This document shows, one piece after another, positions 1 through 7,086 of a stretch of 10,216 bases of DNA (position 1 is its first letter; each line of letters starts with the position of its first letter). Source of the stretch: Legionella genomosp. 1 (GTDB taxonomy: Bacteria > Pseudomonadota > Gammaproteobacteria > Legionellales > Legionellaceae); contig CAMAYA010000026.1 of assembly GCA_945862275.1 (NCBI GenBank), positions 1 through 10,216 on the forward strand, read 5' to 3'. Position numbers and translations under genes: made by a program. A model generated the notes under the pieces. It was not told where the DNA came from. It was given only the letters and a program-made list of their open reading frames with translations, and did no database searches.

Positions 1-281
1 CCTGCATGGTGGACGTGCTGTACCGCCTGTCTGAATTTTATATGGAAGAGTCCTGTGGACAATGCACACCTTGCCGTGAAGGAACCGGTTGGTTGGTTCG
101 TTTGTTGCATCGGATTAAAGAAGGGCATGGCGAACCCGGTGACATTGAAAAATTAGTCAATGTTGCCAATGGCATAGAAGGCCGCACCATTTGCGCCCTG
201 GGTGAAGCGGCAGCATGGCCTGTTCAGAGTTTCGTCAAGCATTTTTACGATGAGTTTAATTCATACATTAAGAAGGTTTAA
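1..281 (+). CDS. nuoF: NADH-quinone oxidoreductase subunit F (NuoF), 3' part only
   Basis: This is the C-terminal 92 residues of the NADH-binding subunit of complex I; the first complete codon starts at base 3 and the 5' end lies outside the window. The family is usually about 420-430 residues, so the FMN- and NADH-binding domains are missing here. What remains is the N3 [4Fe-4S] domain: the motif ESCGQCTPCREG has Cys codons at 54-56, 63-65 and 72-74, and the fourth ligand is in TICALGEAAAWP (Cys codon 192-194). In the family this cluster takes electrons from FMN and passes them to NuoG. The in-frame ATG at base 6 is internal, not a start. The stop TAA (279-281) is 2 bases before nuoG, consistent with one operon. 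Identification is very secure from the motif and the neighbours. Confidence 0.97.
   Translation, partial: CMVDVLYRLSEFYMEESCGQCTPCREGTGWLVRLLHRIKEGHGEPGDIEKLVNVANGIEGRTICALGEAAAWPVQSFVKHFYDEFNSYIKKV
270..276 (+). promoter_or_regulatory. Ribosome binding site of nuoG
   Basis: AAGAAGG sits 7 bases before the nuoG ATG and inside the last codons of nuoF. It fixes the nuoG start at 284 and lets ribosomes ending nuoF re-initiate nearby. Confidence 0.7.
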
Positions 282-283
282 CA

Positions 284-2632
284 ATGGCCACCATTGAAAT
301 CGACGGCAAAACAGTTGACGTGGAAAACGGAAAGATGATCATCGAAGTAGCCGATGAGCTGGGTATTTATATCCCGCGTTTTTGCTACCATAAAAAATTA
401 TCCGTTGCGGCGAACTGTCGCATGTGTTTGGTTTCGGTGGAAAACAACCGAAAAACAGTGCCCGCCTGTGCCACGCCGATTACCAACGGCATGAAAGTGT
501 TTACCAAATCCAAAGAGGCCATTCAGTCTCAGGCGGCGGTGATGGACTTCTTGCTGATCAATCATCCGCTTGATTGCCCTGTTTGCGACCAAGGTGGGGA
601 ATGCGAATTGCAAGACGTGTCGATGGGGTATGGTCGAGATGCGTCGGTTTATGATGAAAGCAAGCGCGCGGTCAGCAGTGATGATATTGGTCCATTGATT
701 GCAATGGAAATGACGCGCTGTATTCATTGCACCCGTTGCGTTCGTTTTGGGGATGAAGTAGCCGGCTTGCCTGAATTAGGCGGCATAGGCCGTGGTGAAG
801 ACATGCAAATCGGCACGTATATTAAACACAGCGTGGCGTCAGAAGTGTCCGGCAACGTGATTGATTTGTGTCCTGTTGGCGCGTTGACCTCCAAGCCCTA
901 CCGTTTTACCGCGCGTGCTTGGGAGATGGCCCAACACAACAGTATTGCCCCTCACGATTGCTTGGGCTCGAATATTTACTTGCATACGCGACGCAATGAG
1001 CTCATGCGTGTGGTCCCAAAAGAGCACGAAAGCATTAATGAAACGTGGTTATCTGATCAAGACCGTTTTAGTTATTTAGGGCTTTTGAGCGCGGCACGTG
1101 CTACACAGCCGATGATTAAGCGCGATGGGCTATGGGAAACGGTCGACTGGCAAACCGCATTAACCTTTGCCGCAAGTGGCATGAGCCGTGTGTTAAAACA
1201 GCATGGGCCTGAGCAATTTGCGGCATTTGCATCCTCATCTTCTACAGTAGAAGAACTGTATTTATTGCAAAAATTGATGCGAGGCCTAGGTGTTAATAAC
1301 CTAGACCATCGTTTGCAACAAACAGATTTTCGTGATCAGGCGTCTCAAACCGTCATCCCGACCAGCGCACTCCCTTATGCTCAATTAGAAAACCAATCTG
1401 CTATTTTATTGATCGGTTGCAATATTGACCGAGAAGTTCCATTGGCGGGCATTCGTGTGCGAAAAGCCTTTACTAATGGAGGCTGCATCTATGCTATCAA
1501 TCCGGTCGCGTATTCATATCGTTTTGATGTAACGAGTCAATTGATTGTAGCCCCACAAGAAATGCCCCTGCGATTAGCGGCTTTGGTTTTGGCATTGGTC
1601 GATGATGTAACGGTGTTGCCTGAAGCGTTACAAAAATTAATGATTGGCCTCACGGCTGATGCGGCTACGAAGGCCATCGCTGCGGCACTGCGTTTACCCA
1701 ATGCCGCCATTGTAACCGGGGCATTGTGTGAAAATCACCCGGATGCAGCTCTTCTGCGGACATTGATTTACTGGTTGGAACAACTCAGTGGTGCACGTAC
1801 AGTTCGTTTGACCGTTGGTGCCAATAGTGCTGGCGCCTCCTTGGCGGGCATGTTGCCGCACCGCACGGTAGCAGGAAAAGCCGTTGAGCCCGCGGGTCTT
1901 TCCGTTCGTGATGCATTGGATGCGCGGCTGAAGGGCTATTTACTGATGGCCGCAGAACCGGGTTTCGATTTTTCAAATCCACATGGTGCGCGGCAATCGA
2001 TGTTGGCTGCAGAATTTGTTGTGGTGTTGTCGGCCTTTCAAGACGAATCAATTCAAGATTATGCTGATGTGATTCTTCCAATGGCCGCTTTTACTGAAAC
2101 ATCCGGCACTTATATTAATTTGGATGGCTTGTGGCAGACGGTAAAAGGCGCCATCACGCCCCCCGACGTTGCACGTCCCGCGTGGAAGATTCTGCGCGTT
2201 TTGGCCAATATATTGCACGTCGATGGGTTTGAGTATGCATCTACTGATGACATCTTAGATGAAGTGAAGTCGCTGGCAGACAGAATGCACGCGCGTGCTT
2301 ATGCGCCGTTTTATCCAGCGTCACTGCCTCTGAGTCAGGATGACCTGGTTCGCGTGGGTGAATGGCCGTTGTATCGAGGAGACGCTATTGTTCGTCATGC
2401 AAACGCGCTGCAGAATTGCGCCTCGGCCGAGTCGGCCTGCGTTCGCGTTCACCCGAAAACTGCCAAACGGCTTCATTTAGATGGGCGTGCCACTGTATCT
2501 CAAGGTGATATTAAGATAACATTGCCGCTGATATGCGATGAGCGGATAGCGCCTGATGTGATCTGGGTCGCCAATGCCATGCCGGAAACCGTGGATTTAG
2601 GGCATGCCTTTGCGGCGATTACAATACAATAA
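284..2632 (+). CDS. nuoG: NADH-quinone oxidoreductase subunit G (NuoG)
   Basis: This 782-residue protein is the large Fe-S subunit of the peripheral arm of complex I and relays electrons from NuoF toward NuoI. The N-terminal ferredoxin-like domain carries the [2Fe-2S] N1b ligands C34, C45, C48 and C62. The next domain holds the N5 ligands H94, C98, C101 and C107 (HPLDCPVCDQGGEC), then the N4 ligands C146, C149, C152 and C196 (CIHCTRC, LCPVGAL). Residues from about 215 onward form the molybdopterin-oxidoreductase-like body, which carries no molybdenum in this family. A tail resembling a molybdopterin-dinucleotide-binding domain (about 715-782, VRVHPKTAKRLHLDG) is kept. The N7 ligands of E. coli NuoG are absent: by my remembered alignment A222, D225, S229 and S257 fill those places. 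Length lies between alphaproteobacterial forms (about 670-690) and E. coli (about 908). The ATG start is backed by a good Shine-Dalgarno sequence. It starts 2 bases after nuoF, and the nuoH ATG follows 14 bases after its stop. Confidence 0.98.
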   Translation: MATIEIDGKTVDVENGKMIIEVADELGIYIPRFCYHKKLSVAANCRMCLVSVENNRKTVPACATPITNGMKVFTKSKEAIQSQAAVMDFLLINHPLDCPVCDQGGECELQDVSMGYGRDASVYDESKRAVSSDDIGPLIAMEMTRCIHCTRCVRFGDEVAGLPELGGIGRGEDMQIGTYIKHSVASEVSGNVIDLCPVGALTSKPYRFTARAWEMAQHNSIAPHDCLGSNIYLHTRRNELMRVVPKEHESINETWLSDQDRFSYLGLLSAARATQPMIKRDGLWETVDWQTALTFAASGMSRVLKQHGPEQFAAFASSSSTVEELYLLQKLMRGLGVNNLDHRLQQTDFRDQASQTVIPTSALPYAQLENQSAILLIGCNIDREVPLAGIRVRKAFTNGGCIYAINPVAYSYRFDVTSQLIVAPQEMPLRLAALVLALVDDVTVLPEALQKLMIGLTADAATKAIAAALRLPNAAIVTGALCENHPDAALLRTLIYWLEQLSGARTVRLTVGANSAGASLAGMLPHRTVAGKAVEPAGLSVRDALDARLKGYLLMAAEPGFDFSNPHGARQSMLAAEFVVVLSAFQDESIQDYADVILPMAAFTETSGTYINLDGLWQTVKGAITPPDVARPAWKILRVLANILHVDGFEYASTDDILDEVKSLADRMHARAYAPFYPASLPLSQDDLVRVGEWPLYRGDAIVRHANALQNCASAESACVRVHPKTAKRLHLDGRATVSQGDIKITLPLICDERIAPDVIWVANAMPETVDLGHAFAAITIQ

Positions 2633-2646
2633 GAGTGGGTCATAAC

Positions 2647-3669
2647 ATGCTACAAAATATTAGCATATTGCTGTGGATTATAATTAAAATCTTAGTCATC
2701 GTTCTTCCCTTGTTGCTTTGCGTGGCTTATCTGACGTTTGCCGAGCGCAAGGTGATTGGCTATATACAAGTGAGGATTGGTCCTAACCGCGTAGGCATTG
2801 CTGGTTTGTTACAGCCTATTGCAGATTTGATTAAACTGATTTCTAAAGAAATCATTATTCCAACGCGTTCCAACAAATATCTTTTTGTCATCGCACCCTT
2901 GTTTGCCTTGATTCCGGCGCTTGCGGGCTGGGCGGTTGTGCCCTTTGAAGAAGGGCTAGTGTTGGCGAATATAGATGCGGGTGTATTGTATTTGTTTGCG
3001 TTGAGTTCATTGGGTGTATATGGCGTATTAATAGCCGGTTGGGCATCCAACTCCAAATATGCCATGTTAGGCGCCCTGCGCAGCGCCGCGCAAACGGTTT
3101 CCTATGAAATTGCCATGGGGTTTGCGCTGGTGGGTGTTTTATTAGCCGCAGGCAGTATGAATATCAGCGATGTGGTGCATTCTCAACAAGGTGGCATATG
3201 GCATTGGTGGTTTCTTCCGTTACTGCCATTGTTCATGGTGTTTTGGATTGCAGCCATGGCCGAGACAAACCGCGCCCCGTTTGATTTGGCAGAAGGGGAG
3301 TCTGAAATTGTAGCGGGCTTTCACGTGGAATATTCAGGCATTGGCTTCGCGCTGTTTTTTTTGGCGGAATACGCCAGCATGATTTTGATTGCAACCATGA
3401 TGACGCTGTTGTTTTGTGGCGGTTGGCTTTCTCCTTTTGAAGGGGTGCCTGTTCTGGGCGATGTCTTTTTTGTGGTTCCCGGCATGGTCTGGTTGTTGTT
3501 GAAAATATCGTTTTTTTTGTTTGTGTATTTATGGGTCCGGGCCACGTTCCCACGCTACCGGTACGATCAGTTAATGCGTTTGGGCTGGAAGGTCTTAATT
3601 CCTGTGACCATTGTTTGGGTCATTGTCACGGCCTCGATGGTATTGGCCCACCTTAAACCTTGGTTTTGA
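2647..3669 (+). CDS. nuoH: NADH-quinone oxidoreductase subunit H (NuoH)
   Basis: NuoH is the membrane subunit that, with NuoB and NuoD, forms the quinone chamber and joins the two arms of complex I. The product (340 residues from this start) is strongly hydrophobic with about eight membrane segments. It has both family signatures: FAERKVIGYIQVRIGPNRVG at about residues 31-50 and PFDLAEGESEIVAGFHVEYSG at about 211-231. The second includes the acidic loop residues (D213, E216, E218, E220) that line the quinone side in known structures. I chose ATG 2647, which gives the typical MLQ-type N-terminus and has a weak purine-rich stretch (AAGAG, 2631-2635) upstream. An in-frame GTG at 2635 would add four residues (MGHN) but has no visible ribosome site. 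The stop TGA shares its last A with the nuoI ATG. Confidence 0.97.
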   Translation: MLQNISILLWIIIKILVIVLPLLLCVAYLTFAERKVIGYIQVRIGPNRVGIAGLLQPIADLIKLISKEIIIPTRSNKYLFVIAPLFALIPALAGWAVVPFEEGLVLANIDAGVLYLFALSSLGVYGVLIAGWASNSKYAMLGALRSAAQTVSYEIAMGFALVGVLLAAGSMNISDVVHSQQGGIWHWWFLPLLPLFMVFWIAAMAETNRAPFDLAEGESEIVAGFHVEYSGIGFALFFLAEYASMILIATMMTLLFCGGWLSPFEGVPVLGDVFFVVPGMVWLLLKISFFLFVYLWVRATFPRYRYDQLMRLGWKVLIPVTIVWVIVTASMVLAHLKPWF

Positions 3670-4190
3670 TGAATCAAATGAGCCTTTTAATGAAAAAAAT
3701 ATATCGATACATCAGGCATTATGTGCGTAGTTTTTTGCTGCTGGATTTATTGGCAGGCTTAAGACTGACGGGCAAATATTTATTTAAGAAAAAAATCACG
3801 GTGCAGTTTCCAGAAGAGCAAACGCCCTTATCGCCCCGTTTTCGCGGCATGCTGGCGTTACGGCGTTATGTAAATGGTGAAGAGCGATGCATTGCGTGCA
3901 AATTGTGCGAGGCCGTTTGCCCTGCGTTGGCGATTACGATTGAGTCTGAACCGCGAGAAGATGGATCCAGACGAACAACGCGCTATGATATCGACGTGTT
4001 TAAGTGTATCAACTGCGGCTTGTGTGAAGAGGCTTGCCCCGTTGATGCCATCGTTCTCACGCCCATTCAGCATTACCATATCAGTGAACGCGGCCAAAAC
4101 ATCATGACCAAAGAAAAATTGTTGGCCGTGGGTGATTTGATGGAAGATCGTTTGGCGGCTGATAGGCTGACCGATAAAGAATACCGCTAA
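3669..4190 (+). CDS. nuoI: NADH-quinone oxidoreductase subunit I (NuoI)
   Basis: NuoI is the 8Fe-8S ferredoxin-like subunit that carries clusters N6a and N6b, passing electrons from NuoG to NuoB. Counted from this start (173 residues), the ligands are C74, C77, C80 and C84 (CIACKLCEAVCP) and C113, C116, C119 and C123 (CINCGLCEEACP). In the usual ferredoxin arrangement the last Cys of each motif serves the other cluster. The N-terminal helix (FLLLDLLAGLRLTGKYLF) lies along the membrane in known structures. The start is uncertain. ATG 3669 overlaps the nuoH stop (TGATG), which suggests translational coupling. ATG 3678 and ATG 3690 are also in frame, and the last gives a 166-residue protein beginning MKKIYRYIRHY that matches the usual family N-terminus better. 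TTG 3660 is a further weak option. None has a clear Shine-Dalgarno sequence. Function is certain; only the N-terminus is open. Confidence 0.97.
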   Translation: MNQMSLLMKKIYRYIRHYVRSFLLLDLLAGLRLTGKYLFKKKITVQFPEEQTPLSPRFRGMLALRRYVNGEERCIACKLCEAVCPALAITIESEPREDGSRRTTRYDIDVFKCINCGLCEEACPVDAIVLTPIQHYHISERGQNIMTKEKLLAVGDLMEDRLAADRLTDKEYR

Positions 4191-4201
4191 CGGGGTGCAA
4201 A

Positions 4202-4798
4202 ATGCATGAGTTGTTGTTGCAAGTGATTTTTTACGTGTTTGCAGGCTTGACTGTTCTGTCGGCATTGATGGTTATTACTCAAAATAACCCAGTACGCTGT
4301 GTGCTGTTTTTAGTATTTACCTTTTTTACCAGTTCGGTTCTCTGGATTTTAGTGAATGCTGAGTTTTTGGCATTGATTTTAGTTTTGGTTTACGTCGGCG
4401 CGGTCATGACGTTGTTTTTATTCGTGGTGATGATGTTGAACATTGACATGGAGTCGATGAAAAAACAGATGATTTGGTATTTGCCGTTTGGTCTGATATT
4501 GGTGGCCTTATTGGTGAGTTTATTGATGGCAGCCTTGCCGAAAGAAGGATTTCTTGTTTCAGCGCAGGCAAGTGGACAGGCCATATCCGATACAGAAGCC
4601 TTGGGGTTGGTTCTGTATACCGATTACGTGTTCGCATTTGAATTGGCGGCCGTGATTTTATTGGTGGCTATCATTGCAGCAATTACGTTGGTTCATCGCA
4701 ACCCCATTCGCTCAAAACGTCAAAACATGGTGAGTCAAATCATGACGCGTCGAGAAGACCGGGTGACGTTGATTAACATGAAATCGGAGAAACCATGA
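4202..4798 (+). CDS. nuoJ: NADH-quinone oxidoreductase subunit J (NuoJ)
   Basis: NuoJ is a small membrane subunit of complex I next to NuoK and NuoH, in the region that couples quinone chemistry to proton movement. The 198-residue product has five predicted membrane segments. The family hallmark is the third one, LVYVGAVMTLFLFVVMMLNI (about residues 62-81), which includes Y64 and the glycine-containing stretch where structures show a pi-bulge. E54 sits just before it. The C-terminus after about residue 165 is charged and faces the aqueous side. The ATG start lies 11 bases after the nuoI stop, with GGGGT (4192-4196) as a possible ribosome site. The stop overlaps the nuoK start as ATGA, a common sign of coupled translation. 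Length is ordinary for the family. Confidence 0.97.
   Translation: MHELLLQVIFYVFAGLTVLSALMVITQNNPVRCVLFLVFTFFTSSVLWILVNAEFLALILVLVYVGAVMTLFLFVVMMLNIDMESMKKQMIWYLPFGLILVALLVSLLMAALPKEGFLVSAQASGQAISDTEALGLVLYTDYVFAFELAAVILLVAIIAAITLVHRNPIRSKRQNMVSQIMTRREDRVTLINMKSEKP
4786..4790 (+). promoter_or_regulatory. Ribosome binding site of nuoK
   Basis: GGAGA ends 4 bases before the nuoK ATG and lies inside the end of nuoJ. Together with the ATGA overlap it supports the start at 4795 and coupled translation of the two small membrane subunits. Confidence 0.6.
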
Positions 4799-5100
4799 TC
4801 CCCGTAACAAATTATCTCATATTGAGCGCTATTTTATTTGGCTTGAGCTTGGTTGGTATTTTGCTGAATCGCCGCAATGTGATTTTGTTACTGATCTGCG
4901 TTGAACTGATGTTGCTGGCTGTTAATACGAATTTTCTTGCGTTCTCCCACTATTATGGTGGAAATGCTGGCGAAGTTTTTGTCTTTTTTATTCTGACGGT
5001 TGCGGCGGCTGAAGCGGCGATTGGTTTGGCCATTGTGCTGTTGCTCTATCGAAATCGGGGCAATATCAATGTGAACAAGATGAATCATTTAAAAGGGTAG
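4795..5100 (+). CDS. nuoK: NADH-quinone oxidoreductase subunit K (NuoK)
   Basis: NuoK is the smallest membrane-arm subunit (101 residues, three membrane helices) and is related to MrpC antiporter subunits. The two membrane glutamates needed for proton transfer are present: E37 in ICVELMLLAVN and E73 in VAAAEAAIGLAI, equivalent to E. coli E36 and E72. The short basic loop NRRN (residues 25-28) matches the conserved cytoplasmic loop. The ATG overlaps the nuoJ stop by four bases, and nuoL starts 4 bases after its stop. Its length is exactly that expected for the family and nothing is unusual. Confidence 0.98.
   Translation: MIPVTNYLILSAILFGLSLVGILLNRRNVILLLICVELMLLAVNTNFLAFSHYYGGNAGEVFVFFILTVAAAEAAIGLAIVLLLYRNRGNINVNKMNHLKG
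5093..5097 (+). promoter_or_regulatory. Ribosome binding site that sets the nuoL GTG start
   Basis: AAGGG lies 7 bases before GTG 5105, within the last codons of nuoK. There is no nearby in-frame ATG, so this spacing is the main support for a GTG start in nuoL. Confidence 0.6.
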
Positions 5101-5104
5101 TCAC

Positions 5105-7072
5105 GTGAGTATTTTACAGTGCTGTTTAATTGTTGTGTTGGCCCCATTGCTGGGTTGTGTGATTGCAGGCTTTTTTCGTAAACAGATTGGCCGCACGGCG
5201 GCACATCGGGTCACGATTGCAGGCGTCGGAATATCCTTTATTCTGTCAGTGTATGTGGCATGTGTTGTGTTAACGGGCCAAGCACCGATATTGGATACCA
5301 ATCTTTATACCTGGGCTAGCGGTGGGGACTTGTTCCCTTATGTGTTTCATATTGGTTTTTTAATTGATCCGCTCACGGTTGTGATGATGGTTGTCGTCAC
5401 CTTTGTTTCGCTGTTGGTGCACATATACAGCATTGGTTACATGGTAGATGATGCGGGCTATCAACGATTTTTTAGCTATATTTCATTGTTTACATTCATG
5501 ATGCTGATGTTGGTAACGGCAAACAATTTCTTGCAATTGTTTTTTGGTTGGGAAGGGGTGGGCTTGGTATCGTATTTATTGATTGGGTTCTGGTACCACA
5601 AAGAATCTGCCAATCAGGGCTCCATGAAAGCGTTTATTGTGAACCGTGTCGGTGACTTTGGGTTTGTCTTAGGCATTGCGATGGTATTTGCATACACCGG
5701 CAGTTTGGATTATGCGACTGTATTTAAAAGCACGAATGGGTTAATCAACCAAACGATCGTCTTGTTTAGTGGGCACACGTGGTCGGTCATCACGGTGATG
5801 TCGCTGTTGCTATTTGTAGGTGCTATGGGAAAATCAGCCCAAGTTCCTTTGCATGTGTGGTTGCCTGAATCCATGGAAGGCCCCACACCGATTTCGGCTT
5901 TGATTCACGCAGCCACAATGGTGACGGCTGGTGTCTTTATGGTGGCCCGCATATCACCCATCATTGAATTATCCACAACGGCATTGACCGTGGTGCTGGT
6001 CATTGGCGCAACAGGCGCGCTGTTTACGGGGATATTGGCGTTGGTGATGAATGATATCAAGCGGGTAGTGGCTTATTCTACTTTGTCACAGCTCGGTTAC
6101 ATGATGGTTGCAATGGGGGCCTCTGCTTATAGCGCTGGGATATTCCATTTGTTAACGCACGCATGCTTTAAAGCGCTTCTCTTCTTAGGCGCAGGCTCGG
6201 TCATTATTGGCATGCATCATGAACAGGACATGCGTAAAATGGGCGGCTTGTGGCGAAAAATGCCCATCACCTATGTGACGTTTTTAATCGGAACACTAGC
6301 ATTGTGTGCGGTCCCTCCTTTCGCAGGTTTTTATTCAAAAGATACCATTATTGAAGTAGCCAAGCTGTCAGATATCCCAGGCAGTGGGTATGCATATTTT
6401 TGTGTGGCTGCGGGCGCCATGGTCACGGCCTTGTACAGCTTCCGGGCTTTTTTTATGACGTTCCATGGCAAGCCCCGCATGGACGAGGAAACCTTTGCTC
6501 ATGTGCATGAATCCCCGTGGGTCGTTTGGATGCCTTTGGTGGTCTTGGCGATTCCTTCCGTGATATTGGGCTATGTGTTGTATATGCCGATGCTCTTTGC
6601 ACGCAAAACCATTTTAGCGCCCTCGTTGTTTGTTCTTCCGGAGCATCATGCATTGGCTGAATTGACCACGGAAATTACGTCTCCCATGGCCACCCTCGTG
6701 CACGCGCTGACCTCCGAAATTTTCGCCATCACGTTACTGGGTATAGCCTTGGCCTATATTGCTTATATTGCCTGGCCTCAAATCCCAGACCGATTGGCAA
6801 GGGTATTTTCATGGCCGTACCGTCTGCTCGTGAATAAATATGGATTTGACGCATTTAATGATCGGGTGTTCGTTGGGGGGAGCAAGGCCTTGGGACGATT
6901 ATTCTATCAATTTGGCGATCAAAAAATCATCGATGGCACGCTCGTGAACGGCTCTGGACGCACGGTTAGGTGGTTTGCTATGAAAGGACGAGTCATTCAA
7001 AGTGGGTATTTGTATCATTACATCGCGGTAATGGTGTTTGGCTTATTTGGGTTTTTGTTTTGGATTTTGTAA
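5105..7072 (+). CDS. nuoL: NADH-quinone oxidoreductase subunit L (NuoL)
   Basis: NuoL is the distal antiporter-like subunit of complex I (655 residues, starting with GTG). It is thought to translocate one proton per cycle, and its long C-terminal lateral helix braces the membrane arm. The proton-path residues are visible: E150 in FFGWEGVGLVSYLLIGFWY (E. coli E144) and K243 in MGKSAQVPLHVWLPESMEGPTP (E. coli K229). The conserved stretch SALIHAATMVTAGVFM and the discontinuous-helix region HACFKALLFLGAG follow. The N-terminal oxidored_q1_N-like region covers about residues 65-130 and the proton-antiporter domain about 135-430; the rest holds the lateral helix and the terminal membrane anchor (GYLYHYIAVMVFGLFGFLFWIL). 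It is about 40 residues longer than E. coli NuoL (613), mostly in the poorly conserved part beyond the antiporter core, which is within the family's range. It lies between nuoK and nuoM, with gaps of 4 and 14 bases. Confidence 0.98.
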   Translation: MSILQCCLIVVLAPLLGCVIAGFFRKQIGRTAAHRVTIAGVGISFILSVYVACVVLTGQAPILDTNLYTWASGGDLFPYVFHIGFLIDPLTVVMMVVVTFVSLLVHIYSIGYMVDDAGYQRFFSYISLFTFMMLMLVTANNFLQLFFGWEGVGLVSYLLIGFWYHKESANQGSMKAFIVNRVGDFGFVLGIAMVFAYTGSLDYATVFKSTNGLINQTIVLFSGHTWSVITVMSLLLFVGAMGKSAQVPLHVWLPESMEGPTPISALIHAATMVTAGVFMVARISPIIELSTTALTVVLVIGATGALFTGILALVMNDIKRVVAYSTLSQLGYMMVAMGASAYSAGIFHLLTHACFKALLFLGAGSVIIGMHHEQDMRKMGGLWRKMPITYVTFLIGTLALCAVPPFAGFYSKDTIIEVAKLSDIPGSGYAYFCVAAGAMVTALYSFRAFFMTFHGKPRMDEETFAHVHESPWVVWMPLVVLAIPSVILGYVLYMPMLFARKTILAPSLFVLPEHHALAELTTEITSPMATLVHALTSEIFAITLLGIALAYIAYIAWPQIPDRLARVFSWPYRLLVNKYGFDAFNDRVFVGGSKALGRLFYQFGDQKIIDGTLVNGSGRTVRWFAMKGRVIQSGYLYHYIAVMVFGLFGFLFWIL

Positions 7073-7086
7073 GTTAAGGTGAGGGT

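Noticed and set aside
1283..1307. Inverted repeat CTAGGT / ACCTAG with a 7-base loop
   Set aside because: It is a single short stem inside the nuoG body, at a linker-like part of the protein, and is compatible with chance.
2422..2436. GC-rich palindrome CTCGGCCGAG followed by TCGGCC
   Set aside because: It lies in nuoG coding sequence (Ser-Ala-Glu-Ser-Ala), is short, occurs once, and has no terminator-like T-tract.
5105..7072. NuoL being about 40 residues longer than the E. coli protein
   Set aside because: Many non-enteric proteobacterial NuoL proteins are of this size and the extra residues fall in poorly conserved parts; there is no sign of a fused domain.
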